NCBI RefSeq assembly: GCF_009870125.1
Contig: NC_046683.1
Location: forward strand, 14,269,001 to 14,333,000
Length of the DNA stretch: 64,000 nt
Reading direction: 5' to 3'
From: Drosophila pseudoobscura
Lineage: Eukaryota; Arthropoda; Insecta; Diptera; Drosophilidae
In this document: positions 14,192 to 26,188 of the stretch, in pieces
How positions within the stretch are numbered: position 1 is the stretch's first letter
How the letters are laid out: each line of letters begins with the position of its first letter
Notes under the pieces: generated by a model
What the model saw: only the letters and a program-made list of their open reading frames with translations
The model's database searches: none
What the model was told of the DNA's origin: nothing
Program-made: the position numbers and the translations under genes

Positions 14192-16438
14192 TTATACTTT
14201 GAACTTCTGCAGCAGATGGCGCAGCTCATCGTTCTGGCGGCGCAGGAACACAACCTCCGCGTCGTACTGGACACGCATCTTTAGCACCTCCACGTAGTGA
14301 TTGAGGCCATGCTCGAGGGTCTTCCACAGCTTGCATTTGGCCGGAGGGAAGCAGCCGGCAAACTGGCGCCAGAAATTGCGGATATCTTTATCGGAAAACG
14401 GGATTAAATTGACAGCGATCGATTGGCGGCCGGGCATGTTGTGGTACATTTGCTTGTGCATCTTGGTCGTGTAGAGATTCATGGCGTGCAAGCAGAGGGC
14501 CGGCTCCATCACCAGATAGTGGTTCTTACAGGCTTTGGCCGCTTCATAACCCTTCACCATGAACGTATCTATATGGTGCTCCTGTTCGCGATGCAATTCC
14601 TGGTCGTCCATCTGAGCCTGTACGTCCGGGTCAAGTCGGCTCGAAGTCTGGTGTTTCATGAAGACCTCGGCGCACTTGCGGGGACTCAGTCCGCCCGGCT
14701 GGCAATTTGGACAGTACGTATAGGGCAGAAAAACCTGCGTCAGTTCCTGTACATCGGACAGACGCTGAATTCGCAGAGCCGCGAATATGTTGTCCAGTCG
14801 CACCAGGCACTTGTCCTCCTCCGAGTAGGGCTCGAGTATCTTGATCAGGCGCTGCTCGATGAGAAAGCCACCGCGGTCGGACAGCTTTCGGACCAAGTTC
14901 CGCATCAGACGCAACGATTCTACAGGCAGCTCCTTTATGTCCGGCTTGAACTTGGCTCCATCTTGGGGCAGCACCCGGTTCTTGGGCAGCCGACCTATAC
15001 GCAAATCGAATCGCTCCAAGACGTTGTTGTGCTTCTGGCGCGTCTTGTTTATGTTGCGTATCGGAGGAATGGGCCGCTCCCAGTGAAGGGCCAGCTGCTG
15101 CTCGTGAATGATGCGGTCGATGTGGTAGACACGATCTACAAGCTGATTCAGCTCCTTGAAGTTGATCTCCCAGATGCGGTTGAACTTATCCTTGTTGTTG
15201 AGGCGCGCCTGGTGAGCCTTCGTCTCCATTTCATGGATATTGGCGTGCAGCTTATAGATGTCCTGCGACAGACGTTCTATGTTCCGCTTGCCCGAAAGCT
15301 GAAGATTCTTCAGGGCGCGACGGATGCGTCCAATCGACTCATGGAGGCGGGCCACCCGCCGCTTCTGCTGGTTGTTGATTATCACGTTCTCCTCGTTGCG
15401 CTTTTGCAGAACCTGGTAGTTGTAATCGAGCTTCTCCGAGTTCATCAGCACATTATCCCGCGTGCGTCGTAGCTCAAGCTCCAAGCGCTCGCACTCCTTT
15501 TCTAGGCGGATGCGTGTGCTCTTGGTCAACTCCTCCTGGGACTCGTTGATGTGCTGGGTCTGATTGGCATAGAACTGCTGACGGGACCGCACCAGATTGG
15601 CCTTCTCATCAAAGTTCTTGTTGAGGGCATCGAAGAAGGTACGCCATTTCTCCACGGCACTGACGGCAAACAGCTGACGCTCCTCCTCGATAGTGTGACG
15701 AAGCATTTGCAGATGCTGCTTGTAGGCCTCCTTCAGCACCTCCACCTGGTGGTCGACGCGCTCTACTAGGCAGCACAGGTCTTGGGCCTGGCGCTCCCGA
15801 TCGAAGTCGTATTTGGCATTTATGCGATCGACCTCCTTTTGGCAGGCGTCAATCATCTCATCCTTTCGCTGCATTATCTCAGCGATGCGCTTCTTTTGCT
15901 CCTCTATCTGATCCCAGAGCATCATCGGCTCGTTTATTTCCTCCAGCTCCGTCCAGCGTGCCTTAATGTCCTCGAATTTTGCCATCGTCTCGATGCTCTC
16001 GCGTTGCAGCTGCATTTGTGTCGTGGCCTGCTGCTGGGACTCGAACATCCGCCGGTTCAGCTCACGCCGCTCGTTGGCCACACGCACATTGCTGACCAGT
16101 TCGTCCCCGAAACGTACCAGCTCGTCTAGCCGCTGGCTGGACAACTCCAGCTGTTGATCGATCAGCGGCTTCTCTGTCGCACAACGCTCGGCTGTTCCCT
16201 TCGGTGCGGTTTGGAACTGATGGCGCACCCGGTTCAGTACAGTCCGGCGACGTTCGTCCAGGTTGCGTATGGGTGCATCGCAATGTTCGTTTACGATGAG
16301 GGCATCGATGTGCTCGTGGAAGCTCTCCCAGCTGTCCAGGGGTTCGGCGTCCGTCTCCACTTCCTCCTCCTCGCCGATGCTGGGCTCGCTGAGCAGATCC
16401 GTGTCTGGATTGATCTCGACTTCATCGTCGTCATCCAT
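14192..16438 (-). CDS. Drc1: DRC1, dynein regulatory complex subunit 1
   Basis: 748 aa in one exon. It is an acidic N terminus followed by a very long Glu/Arg/Gln-rich coiled coil (about residues 60-470) and a conserved C-terminal segment. The last about 60 residues, with FWRQFAGCFPPAKCKLWKTL followed by LNHYVEVL and a terminal coiled coil, are typical of the DRC1/CCDC164 family. This protein anchors the nexin-dynein regulatory complex to outer doublets of motile axonemes. In flies it should act in sperm flagella and chordotonal cilia. I believe the D. melanogaster orthologue is CG10958. The ATG at 16438 is followed by an acidic start (MDDDDEVEINPD). Neighbouring genes are unrelated in function. 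Confidence 0.88.
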   Translation of the reverse strand: MDDDDEVEINPDTDLLSEPSIGEEEEVETDAEPLDSWESFHEHIDALIVNEHCDAPIRNLDERRRTVLNRVRHQFQTAPKGTAERCATEKPLIDQQLELSSQRLDELVRFGDELVSNVRVANERRELNRRMFESQQQATTQMQLQRESIETMAKFEDIKARWTELEEINEPMMLWDQIEEQKKRIAEIMQRKDEMIDACQKEVDRINAKYDFDRERQAQDLCCLVERVDHQVEVLKEAYKQHLQMLRHTIEEERQLFAVSAVEKWRTFFDALNKNFDEKANLVRSRQQFYANQTQHINESQEELTKSTRIRLEKECERLELELRRTRDNVLMNSEKLDYNYQVLQKRNEENVIINNQQKRRVARLHESIGRIRRALKNLQLSGKRNIERLSQDIYKLHANIHEMETKAHQARLNNKDKFNRIWEINFKELNQLVDRVYHIDRIIHEQQLALHWERPIPPIRNINKTRQKHNNVLERFDLRIGRLPKNRVLPQDGAKFKPDIKELPVESLRLMRNLVRKLSDRGGFLIEQRLIKILEPYSEEDKCLVRLDNIFAALRIQRLSDVQELTQVFLPYTYCPNCQPGGLSPRKCAEVFMKHQTSSRLDPDVQAQMDDQELHREQEHHIDTFMVKGYEAAKACKNHYLVMEPALCLHAMNLYTTKMHKQMYHNMPGRQSIAVNLIPFSDKDIRNFWRQFAGCFPPAKCKLWKTLEHGLNHYVEVLKMRVQYDAEVVFLRRQNDELRHLLQKFKV

Positions 16439-17139
16439 TATTCATTCGCTTTACGTCTAAACCAATAACGTATGCAAATCTGTAGAGAAATACCGGCTTT
16501 TTTTCTTTTGCTTTGCTCTCTTAGAAATTTCGGTGAACTGCTTTCTGACATCCAGCGCTGTGTTATGCTCAAAATAGATGTTTGATCGAAGCATCAACGG
16601 TTGCCAGGCTCCCGAAAATAACATTTCTATGTCTCACAACAAAATTCTCGTATGATAAATGGTTTGTTTTGTTTTTTTCCACAAGACAAGTCGCATTTTC
16701 CAGAACTATCGATAGCATCGAAATTAATATATTTGCTTGGACTATCTCCATCTCGCTTTCTCCTTTTCTGGGTGATATATTTACATCTTGTTGACGTCAT
16801 CAGCCATTGCGAATGCCATGAGTGGAAATTTTTCCATTTGCCAAGCATGGTTTCCGTTTTCCTTATCAATGACTCCGACTCCAGCACTATCTTTTTATCC
16901 TAAGCCGCCCTGCGTCAGCGAGGTTGCATTTGTAGCACTCTGATGCCATGTCGAATACAGCCCTGCTGCCAGGTCGCTGGGTTGCATTTTCAACCTGAGG
17001 GACAGTAATTTTCTTCCAAGTTAATTGATTCATTAAATGTATTTCCTATATAGTTATTGATGATAGCTTTTATACTTATGTAGTTATGTATACATATATG
17101 TTCAGTTTTGCTTATTTACATATTACCGAAATGTGCGAA

Positions 17140-17175
<36 letters not shown>

Positions 17176-17299
17176 GGAGGAATTGGGGACAGTTTTTGTT
17201 ACTTTCTTAATTATCATCATCAGTTGCATCCTGCCAAAGTGTATGGGATGGTGTGGGTTAGTGTGGAGAATAGGGGTGTTGGCCGTCTACACCACTTTC
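16439..17299. other. Intergenic: DRC1 upstream region and zinc-finger 3' flank, with (GT)n
   Basis: No gene seen. An ACTATCGATAGC (DRE-like) site is at about 16705. A (GT)n tract of about 16 repeats lies at 17142-17174, next to the 3' end of the minus-strand zinc-finger gene. Confidence 0.5.
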
Positions 17300-19051
17300 T
17301 TAAATGTCATCCTCAGTCTTCAGAGTGATTTCATAAATCAGCTCATCAGCATTTGTTTCTTGTCCAACGGAATGCTCCTGCTGGCTGTCCCGTGGGATAG
17401 TGGTATAGTATTTTTGCTCGTTGAAAGAATCTTCTTCTGGCTCTTCTTCGTCCAGAACAACGCCCTCAACCATCTGGCCATCATAGTCAGATATCTGAAC
17501 ATACCGCGGATCAACCTCTTGGAAATAGGCACCATTCGCATATTCATTATCGTCTGGATCATCGGGATTCGCCTCTTCGAGCAGCAGACCAGCATCCTCA
17601 TCGAAATCTTCCTCCAGGCCCATTGCGTCCTCATCGTTCTCGGCCAGTCCACTTGCGACCCCGGAGCCGGACGCCCCCGGATGGAGCTCCTTGACATAAC
17701 GCTTGGTGTTGGTGCGGCACTGAATGGAACGCTTGTGCGCATCGAAATAATTGATATCGGTGAACTCCTCTTGGCATAGGTGGCATACGAACGAGTCCTG
17801 ATTGAGGTGCATATCCTTGCGATGGCGAGCCATCTTGTGCGCGTCGCGACACTGCATACCACAGAACGGACACTTCAGCATTCGGCGCTTTCCCATGTGC
17901 ACGTTTCGTATATGCTCCTGCAATGAGAAGTTCTTGTAGTAGGCCTTCTGGCACCTTTGGCACTGGAAACGACGCTTCTTCTCGTGTGTAGCCTCCCGAT
18001 GGCGCTTGAGCTGCGTGTTCTGGGCAAACTTTTTGCCGCACAGCTCGCAGATGTGCTCCTTCTTCTGGTGTCGTCGCTGGTTGTGTACTCGTAGATCCTG
18101 CTTGGTAGAGAAATACAATTTGCATACGTGACAGACATACGGACGTATGCCCATGTGTCGACGGGCATGACCGGCCAGGTATTTACAATCACGATACGTT
18201 TCCGCACAATAGATGCAAGAATAACGATTACTTCCAGGTACCAGATGCAATTTTTGATGCTTGGACAGCTTGGACTTGTGCATCACATCTGGGCATATGC
18301 CGCACTCGACGGGAAGCTTTTCGTCCGGCACACCGGTGCTCATTGAAAACTCCACAATCGGTGTGGTGTTCTCATCGAAGTCGACAATTGTGGCCAAGAG
18401 GTCGTCAAATAGCAGATAACGGCGAGGTCCCTTGAACACATCGAGCAATTTTTTGCTGGGCTCGATATACTGCGGGGGCTCATCCTCGTCGAGGATGTTG
18501 TTGTAGGTCCGTACGACGCTTTGTGGATTGGCTTTGAATTTTTTGACTGGCACTGGAGGCGACTCTGACTCCAGCTCGGGTTCGGGCTCTAGAGTAGAGT
18601 CTAGGTCCAGCTCTGATTCCGGTTCCGGCTCGGGCTCAGGCTCATGCTCTGGCTCGGGCTCGTCTGCCTCTTCGAAAACAGACGGTTGTGTGTAGAGCTG
18701 CTCGAAATCATTCTCGCCGTCGTCGCATTCGTCGTCTTCTTCTTCGATCATCTCCTCGGTCTCGGACGGTAGCTCCGTCACCACGTACTGGTCCTGCGCC
18801 AGAAACTCCGTATCGCTGTCCAGCTGTTGGTCAAGGTCGGGCTCCTCTAACTGCAACTCATCTTCGCGGAGTTCCTCGTTGACGACGAGAAAGTCCTCAT
18901 CGTATTCATTGCTCAGGCCTTCCAAAACAACATAGGTAGCGTCCTCGTTGACATTTACATCCACATTTCCCACAGAAATGTCATTGTCTTCATTGGGATA
19001 GTCGCCTGGAGGCAGCACAAACTCAATTATTTCAGACATATCCAGATTCAT
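17300..19051 (-). CDS. C2H2 zinc-finger protein with acidic N terminus
   Basis: 583 aa, single exon, starting MNLDMSEIIEFVLPPGD. The first 200 residues are strongly acidic and include an (E/P)n repeat (EPEPEHEPEPEPEPE) near residue 135. About residues 255-450 hold seven fingers: CGICPDVM, CIYCAETY, CHVCKLYF, CELCGKKF, CQRCQKAY, CPFCGMQC, and a last one CHLCQEEF that ends in H-x4-C rather than H-x4-H. The C terminus is again acidic (residues 470-560). The arrangement suggests a nuclear DNA-binding regulator with acidic flanks. It lies next to DRC1 on the same strand; by memory D. melanogaster CG10959 would be the positional counterpart, unverified. Confidence 0.88.
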   Translation of the reverse strand: MNLDMSEIIEFVLPPGDYPNEDNDISVGNVDVNVNEDATYVVLEGLSNEYDEDFLVVNEELREDELQLEEPDLDQQLDSDTEFLAQDQYVVTELPSETEEMIEEEDDECDDGENDFEQLYTQPSVFEEADEPEPEHEPEPEPEPESELDLDSTLEPEPELESESPPVPVKKFKANPQSVVRTYNNILDEDEPPQYIEPSKKLLDVFKGPRRYLLFDDLLATIVDFDENTTPIVEFSMSTGVPDEKLPVECGICPDVMHKSKLSKHQKLHLVPGSNRYSCIYCAETYRDCKYLAGHARRHMGIRPYVCHVCKLYFSTKQDLRVHNQRRHQKKEHICELCGKKFAQNTQLKRHREATHEKKRRFQCQRCQKAYYKNFSLQEHIRNVHMGKRRMLKCPFCGMQCRDAHKMARHRKDMHLNQDSFVCHLCQEEFTDINYFDAHKRSIQCRTNTKRYVKELHPGASGSGVASGLAENDEDAMGLEEDFDEDAGLLLEEANPDDPDDNEYANGAYFQEVDPRYVQISDYDGQMVEGVVLDEEEPEEDSFNEQKYYTTIPRDSQQEHSVGQETNADELIYEITLKTEDDI

Positions 19052-19167
19052 CTGATACGGTCGGCTGTCGGCTTCTTCCCGAATTTATATATTATTTATT
19101 ATTTACTATTTACACGGGCAACCCCGTCTGTCACTACGAAAAAATGTGATGAATGAGAGGAAAATGG

Positions 19168-19392
19168 AAGGGTATGGACAATGGGCAAAACGGCCCAGAA
19201 AGTACAACACATGGCAAGGTAAATTCCACCCCTTTTGACTAATATACCATTAAGGGAAGTTTATAGAGAAGGGTATGGACGACGGGCAAAACGGCCCAGA
19301 AAATGCAACGCATGCAAGGTAAATTCCACCCCATTTGCCCAATATACCGTTTGTCATCAAGGTATATTGTCCACACAAGCGTGGTGAGGGAT
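19168..19392 (+). repeat. Dispersed hairpin repeat, two tandem copies (family HR)
   Basis: Copy 1 starts GGTATGGACAATGGGCAAAA at 19171 and is cut short near 19260. Copy 2 starts at 19272, 101 bp later, and shares GGTATGGAC, GGGCAAAACGGCCCAGAAA, GCAAGGTAAATTCCACCCC and CAATATACC. Copy 2 continues into a hairpin, CAATATACC / GGTATATTG with a 12-nt loop (19340-19369), then CCACACAAGCGTGGTGAGG. Related copies are at 46095-46296 and 56205-56348. It lies about 120 bp upstream of the zinc-finger start. Confidence 0.75.
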
Positions 19393-20600
19393 AAAAATAT
19401 TTTTATGAATAAATTAATTTATTTTGTATTTTCTATATGATTGGTTAAATTTAAGGACTCCTTTTTGTTGGAGGTTCAATAAGGTTTAAACAAGGAAGTA
19501 AATAAAAATGTACATCTACATACATAGTATCTACATGGTAACTACACAACGTATACATGCATGGCATTTTTAACCCTATTTTTGTTAATTATTGTCAGCT
19601 GCTTAAAACCAACATAAATAATAATGATCTTTTCTCAGATTGACATGTCTTTGAGATATTGATCCATATAATTCGATTTCTGTATATATTTCTCGATCCC
19701 ATCTCGATACTATCGATTCCACTTAGAGCTGCGCGCCAAAATAATATCTTTTGAAAGTGATTGAGTGACAAGGATATGACTTCAATCCAGTGAAATAAAG
19801 GATGAGTATTCAGATAAGTAATAGGCTTAAGTGAAAGAAAAGTCCGAATCGGGTTGAGAAATGCCTGGACTAGACTAATAGTTCATTAAGGTTTGTTAAA
19901 ATGGAATTGAATGTGCGTCAGGTTGGCTTTCTAGTGGATCTGGTGCCAGCGCAACGGCAGAGACTATTGATACTTACGCTTTTCAAATTAAAGTTGGCTA
20001 ATCTAATCGGTTGTAATCTATCCTTTTAGCCCTAATAGTGCCACGGCTCTTTTACTTATAGGCAGAATACGTGACTGGAGACAGTTTTTAGCGTCTTGTC
20101 TTATCGTCTTATCTGTTCTGCAGATGTAGAAAAATCTTGTCTGATGTGGCCGTACCTATTAAGTTATACCTTGCGAAATGGGAGAATTGTTCATCGATAT
20201 GTTCCGATGATTCCGATAAGTCATACCTATCGATACTATCGACTCATTTGAACGGTCTGATCTCGCCCCGCCAAATCACAGAGCATGCGTAGCCTCGACG
20301 TCTTCTGGCTCTTCCATCAAGTTTGCGGTTAGCGGCCGCCTACCAACTTGGCTAACTTCTTGAATCGTATCGCTCTTCTCCGACTGCATTGCATTTGCAC
20401 ACTCGGTGGCGCGCGTTTGGCCTGGCTTGACTTCTTCATTTTCAAATCCGTTTTCTCTAGCAGTTTTTTTTCGCACATTTCTGAAACGTGTGAAGCGAGC
20501 GCGCATGCGTAGTGGCAATAATCAGCGAATTCCAAAATTGCGGTTCTCTCAGTTATTTTCCCCCATTTGAATTGACCGCAAAATTGTGTAAGAATACCGT
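19393..20600. other. Intergenic region, A/T rich with DRE-like sites
   Basis: No firm gene. TATCGAT-type sites occur at about 19708 and 20228-20240. A minus-strand frame of about 76 aa (20506-20276, starting MRARFTRFRNVRKK) has coding-like composition but no motif, so I leave it as a weak candidate. Confidence 0.4.
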
Positions 20601-21537
20601 TTTTTTTGTTTTGTTTATCTGTTTGTTTGTGCTGTGCGAAATGTGAAGTGTGAAAATAAATAAATTAACTGATTACCAGGAATTCAGAATACAACAATAA
20701 TCATAAGGGATTATTACATTACGAAGGACTTTTTTTCATATTTCCCAACAAAGTGAAGGGTAAGCTAATCCTAGGTCTGAATTTGAAAGGTCTTGTCTTC
20801 GTTTCCCGCTCGGGAGGGAGGCTGGGACATTCAAAGTTTTATTGTTAATTGGGATGATTACAATACTCGCACCCAAATGCAAACAAAATTGAGCTAATAA
20901 GAGATGCGAAGCACAACACACAAATAGGAGACACAATAAATGGACAAACAAGCCAGCCATCAGCCATCAGCCACCAGCCAGCAACATCAAATAAAATAGG
21001 ATTACGCAAAGTTGCAAACGCATTATGTTGATGTTGATTTAAGCTCTGGTTGTTGACTTTTATCGCATTTTTTATTTGGTTTATTTGTTCGTGTGCCGTG
21101 CTGCAACATCTTCCTCCCAATCGATCTCTCTGAGCGCTTACGCGCGATCACTGGGTAAACTTGACCCGCTTTCGGATCGGAATTGGCATCGCGATTGGCT
21201 TGGGATTGGGATGGATATCCCGTGGGGGAGGGGGGGACTAAAGATTAAGCCGTTTTGGGCTTAGGTTGACCTTAAAATCATGTCTAAAGCTGGAAATTTT
21301 CATCATCTATTTTGCAGACGACACGACCAGACGCGACCAGATTCTCTTCTCGCACTCGGAGTAGGCCAATTACGACACGCCCACCGCCCCACCCCCTCTC
21401 TGCCACTCTGCCACACGCTTCATCAACTGGGCACAACAGCAGCAACAGGTGTTGGTCGATCCAGCAGGTAGCATCATCATTTGCGGTTTTCATCGCCGGG
21501 GCGGGCCTGGGCCGGCGGCAAACGGGAAATCGGAAAC
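20600..21537 (+). other. Probable 5' leader/upstream region of the ZP-domain gene
   Basis: No other gene visible. A possible noncoding exon ends near 20758 (AAGTGAAGG|GTAAGC), and the first coding exon begins after a T-rich stretch before about 21318. These borders are inferred from splice-like signals. Confidence 0.3.
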
Positions 21538-24500
21538 ATGTTCTTCTTCTCCTTCTTCTTTGGCTTTGGCCTCCACCGCGGGCTGCTGCCACTTGCCGCC
21601 GTTATCGGCCTGCTGCATCTGCCGCAATTTGTGTGTCATGCTAGCTGGGCAACCAGAACGACGCTAACCGCCGCCACTACCACCGTCACTGCCACTTCCA
21701 CTGACACCTCCCCATCCCCCAGCCCAACCCAAACCCCAACCCCCACCCCAACGCTAGCTCCTTCTGCAGTCCCATCTATGCAAATCCAGCGGCTGCAAGT
21801 GAACTGCAGTAGGGAAATGCTGGATATGCAGCTGCTGCTGAGCCGACCCTTTCGCGGCCTGCTCTATGCCAAGGACTTTCCGCTGGAGTGTCGGTCCAGC
21901 GGCAAAGACTCCACTCACCTGCAGCTGCGCATCCCCACCTCCGGCTGCGGCGTACGTGCCGATCCCCTAGCCGACGGCGGCATAGAGTACACCGTGCGGG
22001 TGATGCTCCAGATGGAGCAAAAGCTGCGCCAAAGCACGGACATCCTCAGCTCGGTTAAGTGTCAGTTGCCGCCCAAGGCCATGGGCATGCCGCTGCCTGG
22101 AGTGCCAGGTCTGCGGAAGGACAGTGGTCGGGAGAGGTAAGCCAAAATAATTCCCAATCTGTCCATATCCATATCCATATTCATTCCAGGAATGCAAGAA
22201 TGCGTGCCTTGGCTGCAGCGTCTGCCATCCATCTGGCCTCCTCTACGGTCCCATCTACAGTGCCTCATCATCATCATCATCATAATCAGCATATGGACAC
22301 GCCGCGCGTTCGGATTTGGCTCGAACTGGGCGGTCCCAATGGCACTGGCTCTGTGGAGGTGGGCGTGCCCACCACCCTAACCGTACGCGCCATTGTACCC
22401 GGCACAATCGGGGTCCGTGTGGTGGATTGTGCGGCACTCGATGGACTGGGAGAGTCCACGCAGCAGTTGCTCGATGCACGCGGCTGTCCCATTGACGAGC
22501 AGGTGAGTACAGTCTCTCGGAGATTCCCCCAACCATTTGCGTAACCAGCGCCGGCGGCGAGACATTCTACAAGACGGAGAAAAAAACATAGAGGGAGAGA
22601 GAGAGGGGTAGATATGTATAGTATGTGATTAACCGTTAGACCAAAGACACAAGACCCAGACGAGACAAGGCAAAAAGTCATTAATTAATGAAGCTGAAGC
22701 TGAAGCTGCTGTTGATGCTGATGCTGATGATGCGATTGATCGCATTTAACTTTCATTTTTATAGACGGGTATCTAGTGGGTATCAGAGAGTTTACACAAC
22801 AACCGCCAGATCATGGGCCGATAATCTCTAGTCACTACAACAATCGATTGCAGGATCACAGAAACTCCCACAATCGATATTGGGACTTGCACATCCTATC
22901 CATAGTCTCTCTCTTTCTCACACACACACACATACCAACATGGACTCTCTGCGAACTGCAGCAGCGACGCCTCATTAATTGTAACAGTTATTACAGCACC
23001 GACCGCGCGGCATTAAATGTGAAGGCAAAAGGCAGCAAAACTGTTAGCCATAATTACGCGATCATCGTTAGAACAGTTTTCGTTGCCCAGCCAAGCAGTG
23101 GAGCCCCTTCCCCCTTAAAAGTCATTAAAGAAACTACGAAACTACGAAAAACAACTAAAACAAACGCCTGCGAACTGTTCTCTGGGTTCTTGCTTCAGTT
23201 CTTCTTGAGTAAATTAGGAGGTCACAACAATTAGCCAACAGTGAAATACATAGAAATATTTATCGTTTAGCATTTTGACATCCAGTTGTTTCTGTTGGTG
23301 CTGTTGCCCCATCTCCATCTCCGGACAGCACCACCAACACCAGCGGAACGCAGCGCAACGGAAGGGGCAATGGCAATGGCATTGCCAGTCCAACCATTTG
23401 CATTTTGGTCTCCTCTCCGTTCCGTTCCATCCGGGGGCGCGGCGGCGGTGCGGTGGTTCGGTGTTAGCGTCGTCGCAGCTTTATGCACATGTCATTCATT
23501 TGCGGCCTTAAATGGGTCAAACAAATCTTTTTCTGACGCTGCCTTGCTGCTCTTCTCTTCTCCATTGTTGCCTTTGCATTGGAGAAGCAGCAAAAAGATC
23601 TCACGGCTTAATTTTTGTTTTAGTTTAACGGAATGAAGAAAAAAAAGCACAACAGCAACAAAAACAACAACAACAACAGATGAAACCATTTGCATTTTAT
23701 GTTTGTTTTATTGTTTGGCTCTGCCTCTGTCTTGTCTTGTCTTGGAACTTACCTTCCGTTTTAGCACATTTCATTTTCTTTTGCGCTGGTTTGCCCCCTT
23801 CGCCTGGCCTGCCTGCCCACCCCTACACCCGCAAACAGATTGCAAATTTATGCGCACAACCATCACAAGTTGATTTGTTTGGTTTAGAAACACTTCTGGG
23901 TCAGAGCGTGGAAGAAAAGTGAAATAAAAACTTTTGTCTTTTGTTTGTTTGCGCTCGCGCAGCGATGGCACACTTTTTTTTTCTATCTACTCTTATTTCT
24001 ATCGAGAATGTAACCCACAAGAACAGAACCGTTATGACACCAGATAGATCCTGCCAGCCAATTTCGATGCGAATTTGAATTTGATATCGAATTTGAATTT
24101 AAAAAACGCATTCCATTGACTCCTCTTTGCAAACTCTGCAGTCTGTGTCGGAGCTGAAGATTAACCCATATTTTTGGTCTTGATCTGACTGCAGTTCTAA
24201 CCATATCTATGCATAATTTACACTGACAAACATTTCAGTGGCCGGAAGACAACAGATTATCACTTTTCCATCCGTTTCGATCCACTTTACACTTGGTTAC
24301 GTACACAAATACACAAATGTAAATATTTGCCATCTTTTTGCACGTGAACTCGTTTGAACTTCCGCAACAATTTGCTCTTATTGTTATTGTCTCAGGTTTC
24401 GCAGTCACACAACCATCCCATACCATCCCATAGCATCCCATCCCACAACCCACCCACACATGCGGCAACACGTGCTCTTGGGGGTCTTGTAAATTGAAAC

Positions 24501-26188
24501 CAGACATCATCACCGGGCTAATCAACGTGCCGCGGGGGCCCTCTTTCGGTTTTCCTCCTCGGTAGCAACAATGGGCTGGAAGACGAGATGTAAATCACAT
24601 TGTCTTGTAATTTCATACATTTGCACTAGGTTTGGAAGCGGAGCACCGCACACCTACTCGTACTGCGAGTACTACTGTGCTACGTTGTAGTAGTACCTCA
24701 ATCTGCCATTGAACTTGGCTGCAAAACATGACTTTTGTTGCCGTTTCTTGTGCGCGTACGCCACGTAACGGAAGTGGCCAAATGTAAGCGTGTAAAAGAG
24801 AATGGTTAGCGCGGGATTTTGTCACCGCATACACATACCGCGCATATATTGTATAAGCGATCATAAAACCTACAATACACTACCTACCCATTAAAACGTA
24901 ATGGTTCAGGTTCAGGGACAGAGACAGCGACAGAGACAGGTACATGCACAAACAGGTTCACGGACATCCCCGAAAAAGTGTTGACCCGAGACCCTGTCTA
25001 AAGTTCTTGCTGTCTATGACTTTCGCAGGTAATGCCCGCTCTACACATACACCACAAGCCCGCAGAGGAGGGCTGGTCAAAGCAGCACGAGGAAGATCTG
25101 GTCGAGCGCACTTTTGCGGCCACATTTCCCGCCTTCAAGTTTCCCGATCGCGAGCGCCTTCATGTCAGCTGTGGCGTGCAGCTATGCAAGGGGAAGTGTC
25201 CGAATGTAAGTACCAGTACCATTACCAGTACCAGTCAAAACAAGGCCCAATACGAGTATGTGCATCTCAATTGGTTGCAATGAAAAACGAAAGTGTTGCC
25301 TATTGCCTACTGTCGGCTGACGGCTGTTGGCTGCCGGCTGCCGGCTTCTTCTTCTGGCCCAGGGCGCGCACTGCAGTGCCCAGCGTAGCGTGTTAGGATT
25401 TAGTGCTGTTGCGTCTGCTAATTAATGTGGTTATTGCACCAAAACGCACTCAACTGAAGCTGAATCGAGGAGGCAACAGGCAGCACTAGCTCTGCTGTCA
25501 CCCATTTTTGCACCCACCATCCAAAAAAATAACTCTGATTTTTGAATCTTCTTCAAGTTGAATTGTCGCCTCGCCGAGCAGCAGCAGCAGCAGCTGCAAC
25601 TGAGTGCCGATCAGCACCTGGCACGCATTGAGGTGTTCAACTCGCTGGCCGTGACTGCGCCGCAGATCGAAGTGGATCGCTTGCGCTACGACCGGCGGTA
25701 CAACATGAGCGGTAAGTACAATGCACTGCAATCCCGCGCAATCAGCCAGACCACGACCAGCCACAATTTTTGGGCTAATTTCAGTGGAGGACTATCCACC
25801 CCATGTGCGTCCCCTGCCGGGTGAGGGCACTCTCTGCCTGTCCATCTCGAAGCTGGCCATTTCGTTCTGTATTCTTGGATTGATCTTCCTGGTGGCCGTC
25901 ATTGTGGCCATCTTTTCACTGATACGGACCCGTCGCCGAGAGCGTCGTCATGGCGCTCGATTGGGCTTCGGCTTGGGACTAGGACTGGGCAGTGGCACTG
26001 GCACGGGTACGGGCATAGCCGGAACGAGCACATCGAACAGCAGCAGCCGCCTTCATCGGGATCGTGCCGAAATCTGCACATCAATGTTCTCCTCGAGCAG
26101 CGAATCGGCCCAGTCCCAGCCCCGCTTTGGGGGCAAGTTTTTAATGCCGTATTATCCCAATGCTCTGCCCTATGGCCGTGTCTATTAG
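21538..26188 (+). CDS. Zona-pellucida (ZP) domain membrane protein, five coding exons
   Basis: Exons 21538-22136, 22190-22502, 25029-25205, 25558-25711 and 25785-26188 join in phase, all with GT..AG borders, to give 548 aa. The start at 21538 begins a hydrophobic signal peptide (MFFFSFFFGFGLHRGLLPLA); an upstream in-frame GTG/ATG stretch was rejected. A Thr/Pro-rich segment follows (residues 40-80). The ZP module then begins VNCSREMLDMQLLL and contains the expected scattered cysteines (ECRSS, SGCGVRA, VKCQLPP, VVDCAALDG, RGCPIDEQ, VSCGVQLCKGKCPN). Near the C terminus is one membrane helix (ISFCILGLIFLVAVIVAIFS) and a cytoplasmic tail with a Gly-rich stretch. Fly ZP proteins shape the apical extracellular matrix and cuticle. 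The third exon is preceded by a 2.5-kb intron. Exact family member not identified. Confidence 0.85.
22503..25028 (+). other. Large intron of the ZP-domain gene
   Basis: Bounded by GAGCAG|GTGAGT and TTTCGCAG|GTAATG. No nested gene is supported. It contains a GATGCTGAAGCTG-type repeat near 22690-22730, CA runs near 22920, and TATC/CCATCCCATA repeats near 24410-24440. Confidence 0.7.

Noticed and set aside
14423-15472. 349-aa open frame antisense to DRC1
   Set aside because: Mirror of a coiled-coil coding exon with strong codon bias (Leu-rich shadow); no independent signal.
20276-20506. 76-aa minus-strand frame
   Set aside because: Coding-like composition but no motif, no clear promoter and no splice context; kept only as a weak remark.
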